64,000 bases of DNA, taken from NCBI RefSeq assembly GCF_000760515.2, contig NW_013546667.1, positions 1 to 64,000 on the forward strand. The letters are read 5' to 3'. A program made the translations under genes and the position numbers. This document shows, in pieces, positions 9,644-20,716 of this stretch (its first letter is position 1; each line of letters starts with the position of its first letter). Source of the stretch: Mitosporidium daphniae. Lineage: Eukaryota > Microsporidia. A model generated the notes under the pieces. That model made no database searches and was not told where the DNA came from. It saw nothing but the letters and a program-made list of their open reading frames with translations.

Positions 9644-11003
9644 TTAATTATGCAAAATTGCGAATTTCTTTTGAAAAGCATCCTTGAGCATCTGAGTGCT
9701 TCCAATGATTGACTTGAGAAATTTCTCATACGGCGTTCCGCCTGTTCCAACGGCTTCAGTGTCCTTTTTGAGCTTCATCGCTTCCTGCTTGATAAACTTC
9801 CACACAATGCCGCCATGCAATTGTCGATTGGAAATCATCTGAGAAAGACAATCAATGAAGGGATGATAAATTTGGTTCTCCACGCAAAAGTCTTTAAACC
9901 CCTCGCCCCAACTCTCAACCCACAAAATAAGGTCGCGATCGGCCTTGGGCATGTATTTTCTGATCAGATACAAGTAATTGGGGGATCCATCTGGATTAGG
10001 AAGATGCCGAACACCAAACAAAGCATCCAATACTTGAATGAGTGGAGATTGGGCGGCAGAGCCTCCCGTGCTGGTGTAAATTGGAGCATCTGGGGCAGAA
10101 CCAAACTTCAGCCCGCCCATTTTGTCAAAACCGGGCGTATTCCAACCAGACAAGTATGGACGAAGGCCATTATAAAAGACGCTGGGCACGCAGTGCTCGT
10201 GGATGCGTTCAAGAAGCATTCCGATTTCCTTTAAAGAATTCAGCAGATTTCCAAGCTGCACTTCTATTTTTTCCTTGGCCTCATTGTGATTTGAATTCAA
10301 AATGGAAAAAATATTTTTGATGATTGGAACGATTCTTATAGATTCCAGCTCTATGGCGAGAGATACTTGATAAAACCACACTTCAGTCAAAGATCCGGTA
10401 ATTGTCGAGCATATCTCAATATCTCTATGGTTGATAAATAAAGCTCTTACTCAAGCTTGACAGAATTTATGTCCTTTTTGGTGGGAGAATGCCAATTGAA
10501 TTGAACGCTCGATGCATAATTTAAAACGGGCTCGAAATCAAAGTGCTTCGAAATCTCGATCCACGGCCCGGAAAGGTTATCTGGAAGAAGCTACATTTTA
10601 TGTGTGAAATTTCTTGTACTGTTAAAAGGGGATCGGTGGTAGAATTTCCATTCACGTATGCAACCGATATCATTGTCAATAGCGTGCATGCCCGTTGCCA
10701 TTCACGTTCACCCACAAGTGCTGAGCAATCAAACACAGGTAGCTACAAAATCAACCCAAACATACTTGCCTTTTCAATTTCCATTCGAAGGGTTCCTTCG
10801 CTGATAAGCATCGAGAGCTTGGAGCAAATATCCTCGAACTTTGTGAACAATTGGGATTGCAGTCTTGCAAGAGGAAATGCGCCGTCGAGGGACCCAGCCG
10901 TGTTGGTGATGGCGGGAAGCGCATTGTCTCCTTGGCTCGGAGCAGTGTCAAATTGCGTGTCAGTGCAGTTTTTATGGCTTTCAATAATAATGGTTTGACT
11001 CAT
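9644..11003 (-). CDS. Indoleamine 2,3-dioxygenase
   Basis: Haem enzyme that opens tryptophan to N-formylkynurenine, the first step of the kynurenine route and de novo NAD synthesis. Four exons give 425 residues; introns at 10743-10769 (27 nt, GC-AG), 10591-10619 (29) and 10425-10450 (26). Joined sequence contains LPVFDCSALVGEREWQRA, AYVNGN, LLPDNLSGPWIEIS, EPVLNYASSVQFNW, GSLTEVWFYQVSLAIE, FYNGLRPYLSGW, STGGSAAQSPLIQVLDALFGVRH, RKYMPKADRDL, the proximal-haem-ligand region NRQLHGGIVWKFI and the TGGTPYEKFL motif. These are the IDO landmarks. It lies between SLP2 and Tel2, which suggest no shared pathway. Confidence 0.93.
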
Positions 11004-11101
11004 CGTTTTAAGCGATCTTGAAAAAATAAGTTAAAAATTAGGTATGAATCACCTAATGGATGAGTAATTAATTTAACACGAACATTCTTGGAATTTGACA
11101 G

Positions 11102-12706
11102 CTATTTTGAATTCGCGGGACAATTTCTCGCATCGTGGCGCGGATAGGAAATTGACTTCATCATGGTGATTTGTAGTGTTTTGATGCACCCCAACATAAA
11201 CGGATCTGTTTCGGTATGGTCTACTACAATTAAAATGCAGTCATTTACCATGGGATTGCTTGTTAAGGATTCCAATGATAGGACCAAGCGATGGTCTTAT
11301 CGATATGGGCACGGAAAGAAGCGTGTCAAAAAACAAAACTAAATTTGCGTATGTTCTTTTCCTGATAGCGAGGGAGCCTTTTACTCGTTTTGATTGAAGC
11401 AGTGCCTCAAAGACCCCACAATGGCCCGCCGAAATCTGCATAAAGTACGGCGATAAAGTCGAGAAGGAATATATGTAGCCAAGTGATTTTATAGCATTAT
11501 CGAGGAATATATCCTCAATGTCAACGGTAAAGTTGCACCCTAGATCCCGATTCAGACTTTTTGTCAAAGCCTTTGCCACCAAAGAGTGTACCAAGTGGCA
11601 ATAAGTTGCAAAAATTGGAACCGAATGGTGACGCGTGCCCTTAAATGCGAGTTCGTAACCCACATAGTCAGAAACACCAACCGCTTCTGATCGGGGAAGA
11701 GAGGATAGCAAATTGAGGATGAATAGGCGGTCACTAAGATCTAAACTTTGCTTATCATTAAGGATACATTCAAATACACTATGAGGAGAAAAATCAAGCG
11801 GTCCTTCTTACGTCATCGATAAGAGGGGCGAACGCGAAACCGCAATTTGGACACATTCGATGATTTTTGAAACCAAAAGGCAGTGTTCAACATCTTGGTC
11901 TTGCTCAATATTGAGTGAAAAAGACCTCGGCATCAATATCAAGGCCCTAAGCAACTGATCCAAAATGTCTTCAATAAGAATGTTTGAGGCCTTTTTTATC
12001 TGAGTCGGAAGCAATGCAAGGAGTTCTTTCAACGAATCAGATTCTCCAGAAAGCTTGGAAATACTTGCCAGGGAATCCCTTAAAAACCTATGCCGTCAAA
12101 AAAGTAAAAAACCTTGGCGGACGAGCTAGACGTCCATTTGGCAGCAGTTTTGTTGGGAAAAACTCTTCGTTTGTTGGGTCAAACAGATTTTCTTTGCGAT
12201 CGGCATGATTTTGCTTGGTTCCTGTGGGTTTCAGAATCTCCAGCTCGCTAGCGAGCTGATCGATCGGAATTTTCCGAAGATCCGACAGAAAGTGTAGGAA
12301 ATAGGCAACCACTGGATCGTCTCTACGCAGAATCGAAGAAAAGGGCAGCGAATCTGCGGCGCTTAAGGGCGAAGATTTTGTATACAAATGTGCCCAATAT
12401 TGGCCAACAAGCTAGTAATGATGCAATAATGGACGATGATGTTACCATTCCTGTATGTTTTATAATTGGGCTAAGCGAGCCCATATAATTAGAAACGCCA
12501 TCTAGAATGTCTGCCACCAAACGTGCCCGGTTGTCTTCGTTGGCTGAACTTTGGAAGTAGTCGTCCAGCTCCTCAAGAAGCTTGCACGAGTGGGCTGGTT
12601 ATATGAAAATGCTGGTTCGCCTACCTAGTATGATCCTCTCTGAAGAATTCCGGACAAATGTGTGATCGCCCCAGGTACTTAAAACTTCATATACTTTGTG
12701 GGGCAT
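11102..12706 (-). CDS. Tel2/TELO2-like protein, short form
   Basis: Tel2 works in the TTT complex that matures PIKK kinases such as TOR and ATM. Six exons give 485 residues; introns at 12595-12624, 12412-12445, 12088-12112, 11779-11811 and 11224-11248 (25-34 nt). The N-terminus VYEVLSTWGDHTFVRNSS, the block RLVADILDGVSNYMGS, IKHTGMLVGQYW, PRFLRDSLASIS and DLSDRLFILNLLSSLPRSEA follow the order of the C-terminal half of Tel2 (about 840 residues in human). It therefore lacks the N-terminal helical half. The start is fixed by the divergent DPM2 gene 32 bp away, so a missing upstream exon is unlikely though not excluded. Confidence 0.8.
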
Positions 12707-12738
12707 AAGCAATTAAATTACGCATGTTTTTAATTTTA
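12707..12738. promoter_or_regulatory. 32-bp divergent spacer, Tel2/DPM2
   Basis: AT-rich spacer between divergent start codons, holding GCAATTAAATTACG and TTTTTAATTTTA; the latter abuts the DPM2 ATG. It resembles the AT boxes at other gene starts in this window. Confidence 0.45.
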
Positions 12739-12981
12739 ATGAAAGACCAGACAATTGGTCAAATTATATTAAGTTTGCTTTCAATCTTTTTTATCTACTA
12801 CACGATCTGGATCATTATTCTGCCTTTCTTTGATAAGGACCATGCGTTTAGAAATATATTTCCCGATCCATACTATGCGATTCTGTTTCCAGTGCTCCTG
12901 ATGGTGATAATGCTCTCAATTGTGTGCACATTCATGTCGCTGGTAATGATTAATGCAAGACAGAGCGTTTCATCAATGTAG
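12739..12981 (+). CDS. DPM2: Dolichol-phosphate mannosyltransferase subunit 2
   Basis: A small ER membrane protein (80 residues) that stabilises the dolichol-P-mannose synthase complex. Two membrane segments (about 6-26 and 47-70) flank the conserved loop; the core TIWIIILPFFDKDHAFRNIF aligns with the DPM2 signature YYTxWVxxLPFxD. The ATG at 12739 is preferred to the in-frame ATG at 12724 because family conservation begins at KDQTIGQI and TTTTTAATTTTA lies directly before it. The gene converges on catalase with 12 bp between stops. Confidence 0.92.
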   Translation: MKDQTIGQIILSLLSIFFIYYTIWIIILPFFDKDHAFRNIFPDPYYAILFPVLLMVIMLSIVCTFMSLVMINARQSVSSM

Positions 12982-12993
12982 TTTTATTTTTAA

Positions 12994-14567
12994 TCACATT
13001 CTGCGAGCCAACATTTGCAATTTTTTCTCTATTCGCTGCCCATACTCCGGGTCGGCTCTTTTGAAGTGGGCCAATTGGCGGTCTCTAATAAATTTTTTTG
13101 CGTTCTGAAGATTGCCGGCAATGTTGTTGACCAGATGGGTCTTGTCTTGCTCACTCATCAGTCTATAAAGGTTTCCAGCCTGTGCAAAATCATCGTCCGT
13201 TAACGACATAACGTGACGAGCGATCCTCCCCTGCAGTTCATCTGGAGTATAAGAAATGCCTATCTGAGGGCCCAACTGATGCGGACCCCCAAAAGAATTT
13301 GGCTCATAATTTGGGTGCGATCCAAAATTGCCATTGACCGCCATAAACCCATCTCTCTGGTTGTGATTTAACTTTGAGTTGATGGGTATATTAACGGGGA
13401 TTTGGGTGTAATTCGGCCCAAGTCTGTGTCGATGGGTGTCGGGATATGAAAAGAGCCGCCCCTGAAGCATCTTGTCGGCAGAAGGTTCAATACCCGGCAC
13501 CAAGTGGCTGGGTGAAAAAGCTGCCTGCTCGGTTTCAGCAAAATAATTTTCAGGGTTTCTGTTCAAAACCAATTTGCCGATCGGCACCAGGGGATAGTCT
13601 TTATGAGGCCATACTTTGGTCACGTCCAGAATATTCCATCTGTACTTTAAAGCATCGGCAGGCTTCATAATCTGCACAAATACACTCCAAGACGGATATT
13701 CGCCCCTCTCAATGGCCATAAAAAGATCTCTCGTTGCATAATCAGGGTCACACCCAACAAGCTGTGTTGCCTGTTCTGCGGTGAGGTTTTTAATCCCTTG
13801 ATCCGTCTTGAAATGGAACTTTACAAAATGGTAAGCTCCAGACTTGTCAACCAACTTGAAAGTATGGCTACTGAACCCATCCATATGGCGATAGCCCTAC
13901 AAATTACCATTGTAACATTCTACATCAGGGGTCCCTCTAGTGGAAAACAAAATCGTCACTTGATGAATCGACTCGGGGACCAAACTGAGGAAGTCCCAAA
14001 ACATGTCTGGATCCTTTAGATTGGATTTTGGATTTCGCTTTTGCGTGTGGATAAAATCTAATGGTAAGGGCAAACGTCCTGCCTGGAAACTTTGATGGGT
14101 CCCTGATAAAGAAAACAGGCGTATTGTTGCCAACCATATCCCAGTTGCCTAGTTTGGGATCAGGCTCAAATGATCCATACCTTCTTCAGTGTAAAACTTT
14201 AGTGCAAATCCTCTGGGATCTCGCTCCGTGTCTCCGGACCCCTTTTCTCCTCCGACTGTGGAGAAACGCACGAAAACAGGGGTTTTCTTGCCAACCTTTT
14301 CCAAAAACTTGGCACGTGTATATTTTGAAATTTCTGCCGAGGTAACTTGAAAATATCCATGGGCCGCAGCGCCCTTTGCATGAACAACGCGCTCTGGAAT
14401 TCTCTCGCGATCAAAATGTGCTAGCTTGTCGATGAGATGGAAATCTTGGATTAGGCTACAGTCGCAAGTAATCATTTATGCCTTTACATTGGTCCCCTGG
14501 CACCCGCCGTTATCGAGTGTTGGTTATCCTCCACTGGGTTTCCGTTTGATGTTGTCAGGACACTCAT
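12994..14567 (-). CDS. Monofunctional haem catalase
   Basis: Breaks down hydrogen peroxide. Five exons, 485 residues; introns at 14456-14487 (32 nt), 14149-14180 (32), 14058-14082 (25 nt, GC-AG) and 13897-13923 (27). Splicing yields an uninterrupted small-subunit catalase: [20 protein letters not shown] (the catalytic-His segment is [13 protein letters not shown]), [40 protein letters not shown], the proximal haem signature around [17 protein letters not shown] (ligand Tyr) and a C-terminus ending ARRM with no obvious PTS1. The start at 14567 ([12 protein letters not shown]) is the first ATG in frame after the upstream gap. Confidence 0.97.
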
Positions 14568-14817
14568 TTGTAAAAGCAAGCATTTCCGGCTTGCATTTTA
14601 GGCATCCATCAAACTTTGATCAATGGGGCCCGTATTTGGCACCAGAAAAGTAAGTTTGAAATTACATCAAAGCGACCAATATCAACCCTGCGCTACCACA
14701 CTGTAGCGGTGCATTAGTGGCTATACGGGATATTTATTTGGATGCCTTTGGAAACCGGGAGTAAGCGAGGACAGGCTTCAAGGCTCAGAAAGACGACACG
14801 ACCTTGATTGCCAAGAT
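14568..14817. other. 250-bp spacer upstream of catalase
   Basis: One of the longer gaps in the window, between the catalase start and the Prp2 stop codon. It contains no open frame of note, no tRNA fold and no repeat; it presumably holds the catalase promoter and the Prp2 3' end. Confidence 0.4.
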
Positions 14818-17770
14818 TTAATGACCCCGCGAGCGTTGAGGTCGACTTTTGTCAATTTCCAATTCCTTTTCTGTATAAAAATGGGGTGCAGCCTCGCACA
14901 GCCATGTTGGCTGTATTTCGATGATTTGTCGCATGTATTCCTTGGAAGTCAGAGTCAGCTCGTGATATAAAACCCACTTTGGAGGCGGGGAAGGGCCATT
15001 ACCGCCACGAAATTGGTCTTCCCTTGATTCTTTTTTCTTTGTTTCCCGCTTTGGAAAAAGGCTGCTGGAAGGATGAATAAAGATGCTTTGATTTGACTTA
15101 ATGGCCTTGTATCCATCCTCGTTTCGATTGATCCTGGCGGCATGGTAAAAATATCCGGCAACGAATGCCTACAGGCAGTTATGATAAAGCCATCGTACCT
15201 TGCGAATGGAAACCGTGTCGTTGGGGTTCGATTCTAGATCACCTCCCAAATTAACTCTCTCCATCAATGCTACAAGTTGGTCACGGATATCTCTGGCCCT
15301 TCTCATCGATTTCGATTGGATGAAATTATCATAACACCAGGCTGTGGAAAACCCGGCCTCCATCCAGCCCTCCCACACCGCAAGTAACGAGAGATGGTCA
15401 CCCCCGGTACGAATAAAAGCTTTTCTCGCTTCATCGGCCATCGATCGCCGCTCACGAGAAGGCTTATAAAAGAGCCCCGCTTGAACTGAGAGCATGGCCA
15501 CGATTGACAGAACCTCTTCGCCAACGCCAAGCTCATTTCCTGCAATCAGAGTACGCGAAAGCATGGGATCAAGCGGAAACTCCGCCATTTGGCGTCCAAG
15601 GCGAGTTAAGGTACCTTCTTTTGAAAGTGCCCCGAGAGCATACAGCATTTCCAAGGCTCGCAAAAGCGATTCTGGAGGCGGTGGATCAAGAAAGTCAAAA
15701 TTAATCAGGTCATCAATGCCCAAGCTCTGAAAGTTAGCGTGTCGGGAACCGCAATTTGTTACCTTGAGCATTAGCACTGTGCTTGCAAGGTTTTCTCTTT
15801 GAATTTCTGGAGTCGTGGTCTCTTCCAGCTCATTCTCGTATGTCCAATGGGTGTATAAACGAAAGCACTTTCCCGGACCAACCCGCCCAGCTCTTCCAGC
15901 GCGTTGGTTAACCGAGGCCTTGGAACAAGGAACAGCCAACAAAGACTCGATTCCAGTGCGCGGATTGAACTCTTTTTGCTTGACAAGACCTGGATCAATG
16001 ACATATACAATCCCGTCAATGGTGATCGATGTTTCCGCGATATTGGTGGCCAGCACGACCTATGGTAAGGCAAAAATATGCCACAAAGAAGAAAAGGAAA
16101 ATGGAGTTTAAATGGCGTATGGGCCTGGGGGAAAGGGATCAAACCTTGCGGGCGCCTGGGGGCGTCTTTAAAAATATGTTTGCCTGCATCTCTGAGGGTA
16201 AAGCCGCATAAATTGGGGCGACAATCAATTCGGGAATCCGCTTTCCAAGGCTCTTGATAATGTGCTGCAGGGACTCCATCACAATTTCAATTTCCTCTTG
16301 ACCCGTGAAAAAGGCCAAAATATCGCCCCCAAGTGGCTGGGAAATGTGTAGCTGCATGATGGTCGTGATAGATGCAGAAAGATAATCAGCCTCTGGAGAT
16401 TGACAGTAGAAAATCTCAACCGGGTATCTTCGCCCAGGAATGTTGAATATAGGCGCATCGTCAAAGAAGCGCGAAAATTTTTCCGCGTCCAATGTTGCAG
16501 AGGAGATCAGTACCTTTAGGTCGGGTCTGAACCGCGCCACATCCTAATCAAATAAATATACGTGTGTGGAGGTGTGAAATGAAAGGCCCAAAATGGAGTG
16601 CATGTCCGATGCAAGTGCAGAGCACGCCAAAATACAATGCACATGCCACAGGATAACAACTATGCCGCGATGTGGTGAACATACCTTGATCAGTCCAAAT
16701 AGCACATCCGTGTGTAGACTACGTTCATGGGCCTCATCGATCATGATTACTGCATAGGAAGCAAGATCGGGCTCCATCAGAAACTCTCTCAACAGCATGC
16801 CGTCAGTCATGTACTTGACAATTGTGCGCTCAGAAGTGCAATCTTCAAACCGAATGGAATATCCCACTTCCCTCCCCAGCTTCACACCCATTTCAAAGGC
16901 TACTCGCGCTGCAACAGACATGGCGGCAACACGACGAGGCTGTGTAATCCCAATTCGGAAGGCTTTTTGGCCATCTTGCCCTTCTAGACCAAATAGTGCA
17001 CTTCCGGCTTTCAAAATATATTGCGGAATTTGTGTTGTTTTTCCGGAACCCGTTTCTCCCACCACGATTAGGATTTGGTGATTTTTCATGGCATCAATAA
17101 ATTCGTCTTTGTAGACTTCAATTGGAAGCACATTTCCATTTTGACTTTCGCTCGGCTCTTTGTGCTCAACCTTCCGATGCGCGCCATCGTAGCTTTCGTC
17201 TTGCTTTAGAGAAGAAACCGATTTCAATATGAACTTGATATGCTCCTCAGCATCAAAAAGATACTCAAATTCGGTAAGCTCTTCTTGGGCAACGGCGCCA
17301 GCTTTGGCGCTCTGATGGGCCTCCCACTTTTGCTCCTCGTTTTCAACCTTTGAAGGAAGCTCGACTTTTTTCCTTTTAGATTCTCGATCTTCATATCTGG
17401 AAAAGGCCTCCTTTTCTGCTCGCTCCCTTTCCTTCCTAGCCTTTTCGTCAACATAGTCTAAAATAAGCAAATCTGCAAGCTTACTTTCGGGCATGGAATA
17501 TTGGTGAACTCTCTCTTTTTCTTCTAGAATGATTTTCTCGGAAGCCAATGTTGCTACTTTCTTTTTCAACAAAAACTGCGCCTTTTCTTCGTCGGTAAGT
17601 TGATCGATATCGAATAGAGCCTCCTCATCGGCTATTGATGCCTGCAAGAGCTGAAGCTTCTGAGATTCTCTTTTTTCCAGGTAATATTCTCGAGAACGAG
17701 CCCTAAGCTCCTCCATAGAAGGAGGCCTTCTAGCGGCTGGGGGCCGCTTACCGGAGTCTCCGGAATTCAT
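14818..17770 (-). CDS. DEAH-box spliceosomal helicase Prp2/DHX16
   Basis: Remodels the activated spliceosome before the first splicing step. Five exons, 886 residues; introns at 16544-16684 (141 nt), 16060-16144 (85), 15727-15762 (36, open in frame) and 15169-15198 (30). Motifs: [14 protein letters not shown] (I), [14 protein letters not shown] (Ia), DEAH in [13 protein letters not shown] (II), [10 protein letters not shown] (III), FFTGQEEIE (IV), TNIAETSIT (V) and QRAGRAGR (VI). The N-terminal [17 protein letters not shown] and EFEYLFD, and the C-terminal [19 protein letters not shown], point to Prp2/DHX16 rather than Prp16, Prp22 or Prp43. The last exon runs 15168-14818 and would be missed without splicing. 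Start at 17770 follows a TTTTTATTTT box. Confidence 0.95.
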
Positions 17771-17817
17771 AAAATAAAAATTACAAAAAATGGCGATTGA
17801 AAAATTTATAACATCAA

Positions 17818-18765
17818 CTATTTCTTCCAAATCCAGGCGAACAGATGCTTGTGAGACAGCGTATCTTTGTCCTCGTTAGTGATTTGGCCGAAAGTTATCG
17901 CCGGTATGGAGCCTTCTGGCGTCAGAACATCTTGTAAAATCATTTCAGTGACTCTTTCGAAACACGCTCGTATTTCGTCAATAGACCGCTTGCTTGGAGG
18001 ATATCGACTATATAAGAAGAACGATTCATCCACGCTACCGTGGTCTGCAGAAATTGTAGAGCTGGACAGTTCTGTGGATGCCAACTGAAACTTGGCCTGT
18101 CTTGTTCTATTGATAGATCGGTCCAATATTGATCTTACATTTCGGCACCCAAAAGGCTTGATACCAACTTGGGGGAAAGCATGTTCTCCTTCGAGAAGCA
18201 ATTAAAATTAAGATACACCCGCATGGGAATACTAGCCCTTGGATATAGTTCCGTCTCTGCCACCTGCAAAAGGGTTTGCAGAAGGAACCTAACAGGTTTG
18301 GAAACGCACAAATATTACCTTGAGCTGCTTTTTAGTCCCGTTGCAAGCGAGGAAATATCAATGCACACAACAAGGGACAGTGAGCATGCGGCATTTGAAT
18401 ATTTTCGGATGATGTTTGGGCACAATTTCGAATGTCCCGGTACATCAACAATTGAAACATGCGAGTCAATCGTATTTTCCGCCATCGAACATACGGTTTG
18501 CAGTTTTGGGCTTTTCATATTGAAAATGTGATCTTGGATCTCCAAAAAGAGGCGCGTCTTTCCAGATTCCATCGGGCCAACGATGAGGACATACTGCTTC
18601 CTGCTTGAAAGGAATCCAAGCAGCTTTTTTTGCCGAAATAAGCACCCTAAATAAAACATCCGGTACATCCATACACAATAATACTACGAAGCTTATTAGA
18701 AGGACCCAAATGGTTGATGTTGGCCAAGTCGCCAAAGTGCGCTCCGTAATTATCTTTTCTTCCAT
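17818..18765 (-). CDS. SRP receptor beta subunit
   Basis: Membrane-bound GTPase that anchors the SRP receptor on the ER. Four exons, 284 residues; introns at 18647-18674 (28 nt), 18289-18318 (30) and 18134-18168 (35, begins GTTGGT; its exact borders are the least certain). An N-terminal membrane anchor (about 15-33) is followed by the P-loop [34 protein letters not shown] (DxPGH, G3), VVCIDISS and a diverged G4 region (SKEN in place of NKxD). It ends 47 bp before the Prp2 start on the same strand. The diverged G4 makes nucleotide specificity uncertain. Confidence 0.82.
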
Positions 18766-18816
18766 TAAAAATTACAAATAAAATGTTGCTTTAATGCTCC
18801 TCCTCTTCCTCCTCAA

Positions 18817-20703
18817 TCACCAACACTCAATTTGGAATCGTCCCTCGCTTTCGAGCCTTTTCATGTGATCGATTCCTATAAGATTCGAAATCGATTCCCT
18901 GACGGCTTTTGGCAGCTTTGTATTCCCACATAGATACACACGTGCACTGTGATGTATAATGAGGTCTTTAAATAATTCCCCATTCTCGGTTATTATGTTC
19001 TGAAGATATATCTTTGGCAAATGTTGGGGCCCGTCTCTGGAGCCCTTACAAAAGAGCGTAAGAATTCCGTGTCTAATGAGCGATAAAAACTCTTCACTGT
19101 CCAAATACAGCGCATCTTTTTGTCGGTATCTGCAACCAAACGCCAGGTATATTTTGATTGGCGGGAGTGAATTTTCCAGCATTTTGACATAGCAAAGCTC
19201 AAGAAATGCTCTCATCGGGGCTATTCCGGTGCCGGAGCATAGAAGGATGATTGGGGATACGATTTCCCCCAACGTAAAACCGGGGAATGTAAGGGCAGAA
19301 ACATTGGCTTCCAGATGCCCCACAATATGGGAGCCTACGTTCAAAGACTCCAAAAAGGCGGAACAATATCCCCTTTTAACAGACCGGCCAATAGGATACT
19401 CCACAATGGCTGCTGTAATCGATACATCATGTGGGTTTTTCTCCATTGCAGAGGAAATGGAAAATTGGCGGGGCACAATCCAAGGAAATATTTCAAAGAG
19501 GCAATCGACAGACAACCCATCACCAAGCATGTTTGGTGAAAACTCGGAAGAAACGGAAAATTCGTGAAGGATGTCTATGATTCGCCTTTTTGGTCTATAG
19601 CAATAATACAGGTATTCCTCGTAATCTTCTGACAATTCCCTGAACTTTTCTATCCACAAATCGACCGTAGGAACTCGTCCCAAAAGTGGCTTTAGGAGCA
19701 TGTAGAGATTTTCGAAAAATACCTGGTCCGGGCTACAATTTGAGATGTGCACAATGGATTTTAGAAAGTCCTCCACAGAGAGGGTCTCCCTGGTCTTTAA
19801 AAGTCTGTTGACATGCGTCGGAATGGTAGCATCGGGTCTCAGGGAAGTGATTTCCGATATTAGCTCGTCCCTCAAATTATCAATTCCAAAAAAAGAAAGG
19901 ACATACTGAACATCTTCGTCGCTGTTTTTAGGATATATTTTGAGGATATCGCCNGGCCGATAGCTTAGACGAGATTTACTTGAAAAAGTAAAGGTAGAGA
20001 CATTTTGAAAGTGAGAGACGGGGGTTAATCGAGAAACTCGGGTCAATTGAAGCAAATTTTCGTGCGGAGCATTTATTTTACACCGACTCCGACCGTCAAC
20101 GATAATGGTGTGAAATTTTGATGTAAGCTGGCTCATCGGCTCTGCGTGAGAAACATTCAAAAAAGAAAAAAGGCTCTTCATCCAAATCGAAAAGCCCTTT
20201 CTGATCCCAGACACCGGGTCTTGTTCATCCCCCTCGCCTCTGGGCAGTATTCTTATCGCCCCCAGACATTCAAGGCGATGGTCTAGAATTTTGGAAACAT
20301 AATTGAATCTAAAAGACAGGCATCATATGCGTTACTTTTGATAGGAAGAATCGCCCAATCCAAAAACAGAATATGATACTCCAGAGAGAGAAGACGAAGA
20401 TATATCCTTCCTCATTAAAACGCTCCATAATTTCTAAAGTTAAGAAAAACACCGCACCTTCATCATGAGTGGCGGTTCTCCTTGACCAAATGTGGAAACA
20501 ATAAATACGACCAACTTTTCCTCCACGAGCTCACTTATGTTGTACTCGGACAACAGGGAAATAGTAGAAATTACCGATCTTCTATATAGCTCTTTGGATA
20601 GTATTGAGGCCAAAAGTTCTCCATTTCCCGTCTGCGAACCAACAAGAATTCGAAGGGTCGATGGGGATTGAGGGGAGCTTTTGAATTCGTGCAAAAAAAC
20701 CAT
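18817..20703 (-). CDS. TAH18: Diflavin oxidoreductase Tah18/NDOR1
   Basis: NADPH-dependent flavoprotein that passes electrons to Dre2 in cytosolic Fe-S cluster assembly. Three exons, 611 residues; introns at 20434-20457 (24 nt) and 20309-20335 (27). Flavodoxin domain: ILVGSQTGNGELLAS, VSTFGQGEPP and YSVFGLGDSSYQKFN; FAD domain: YRPGDILKIYPKN and RQFSISSAM; NADPH domain: LCSGTGIAPMRAFLE, AFGCRYRQKDALY, and the terminal RFQIECW typical of NDOR1. The N at 19954 falls in the third position of a Pro codon (CCN), so the protein is unaffected. Its ATG is 13 bp from the divergent helicase ATG. Confidence 0.92.
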
Positions 20704-20716
20704 TTTTAAAAATTTC
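20704..20716. promoter_or_regulatory. 13-bp bidirectional start-to-start spacer
   Basis: The complete interval between the divergent ATGs of Tah18 (minus, 20703) and the helicase (plus, 20717) is TTTTAAAAATTTC. It is nearly self-complementary and fits the AT-only box found before many starts here. Both transcripts must start within or very close to it, or inside the neighbouring coding sequence. Confidence 0.6.

Noticed and set aside
9815-10234. 139-codon plus-strand open frame antisense to IDO
   Set aside because: It lies wholly opposite conserved IDO exon sequence and has no family features.
10725-10768. A 45-nt GT-AG alternative at the first IDO intron
   Set aside because: It deletes the conserved LP-x-x-D segment; GCAAGT is a good GC-type donor and restores it.
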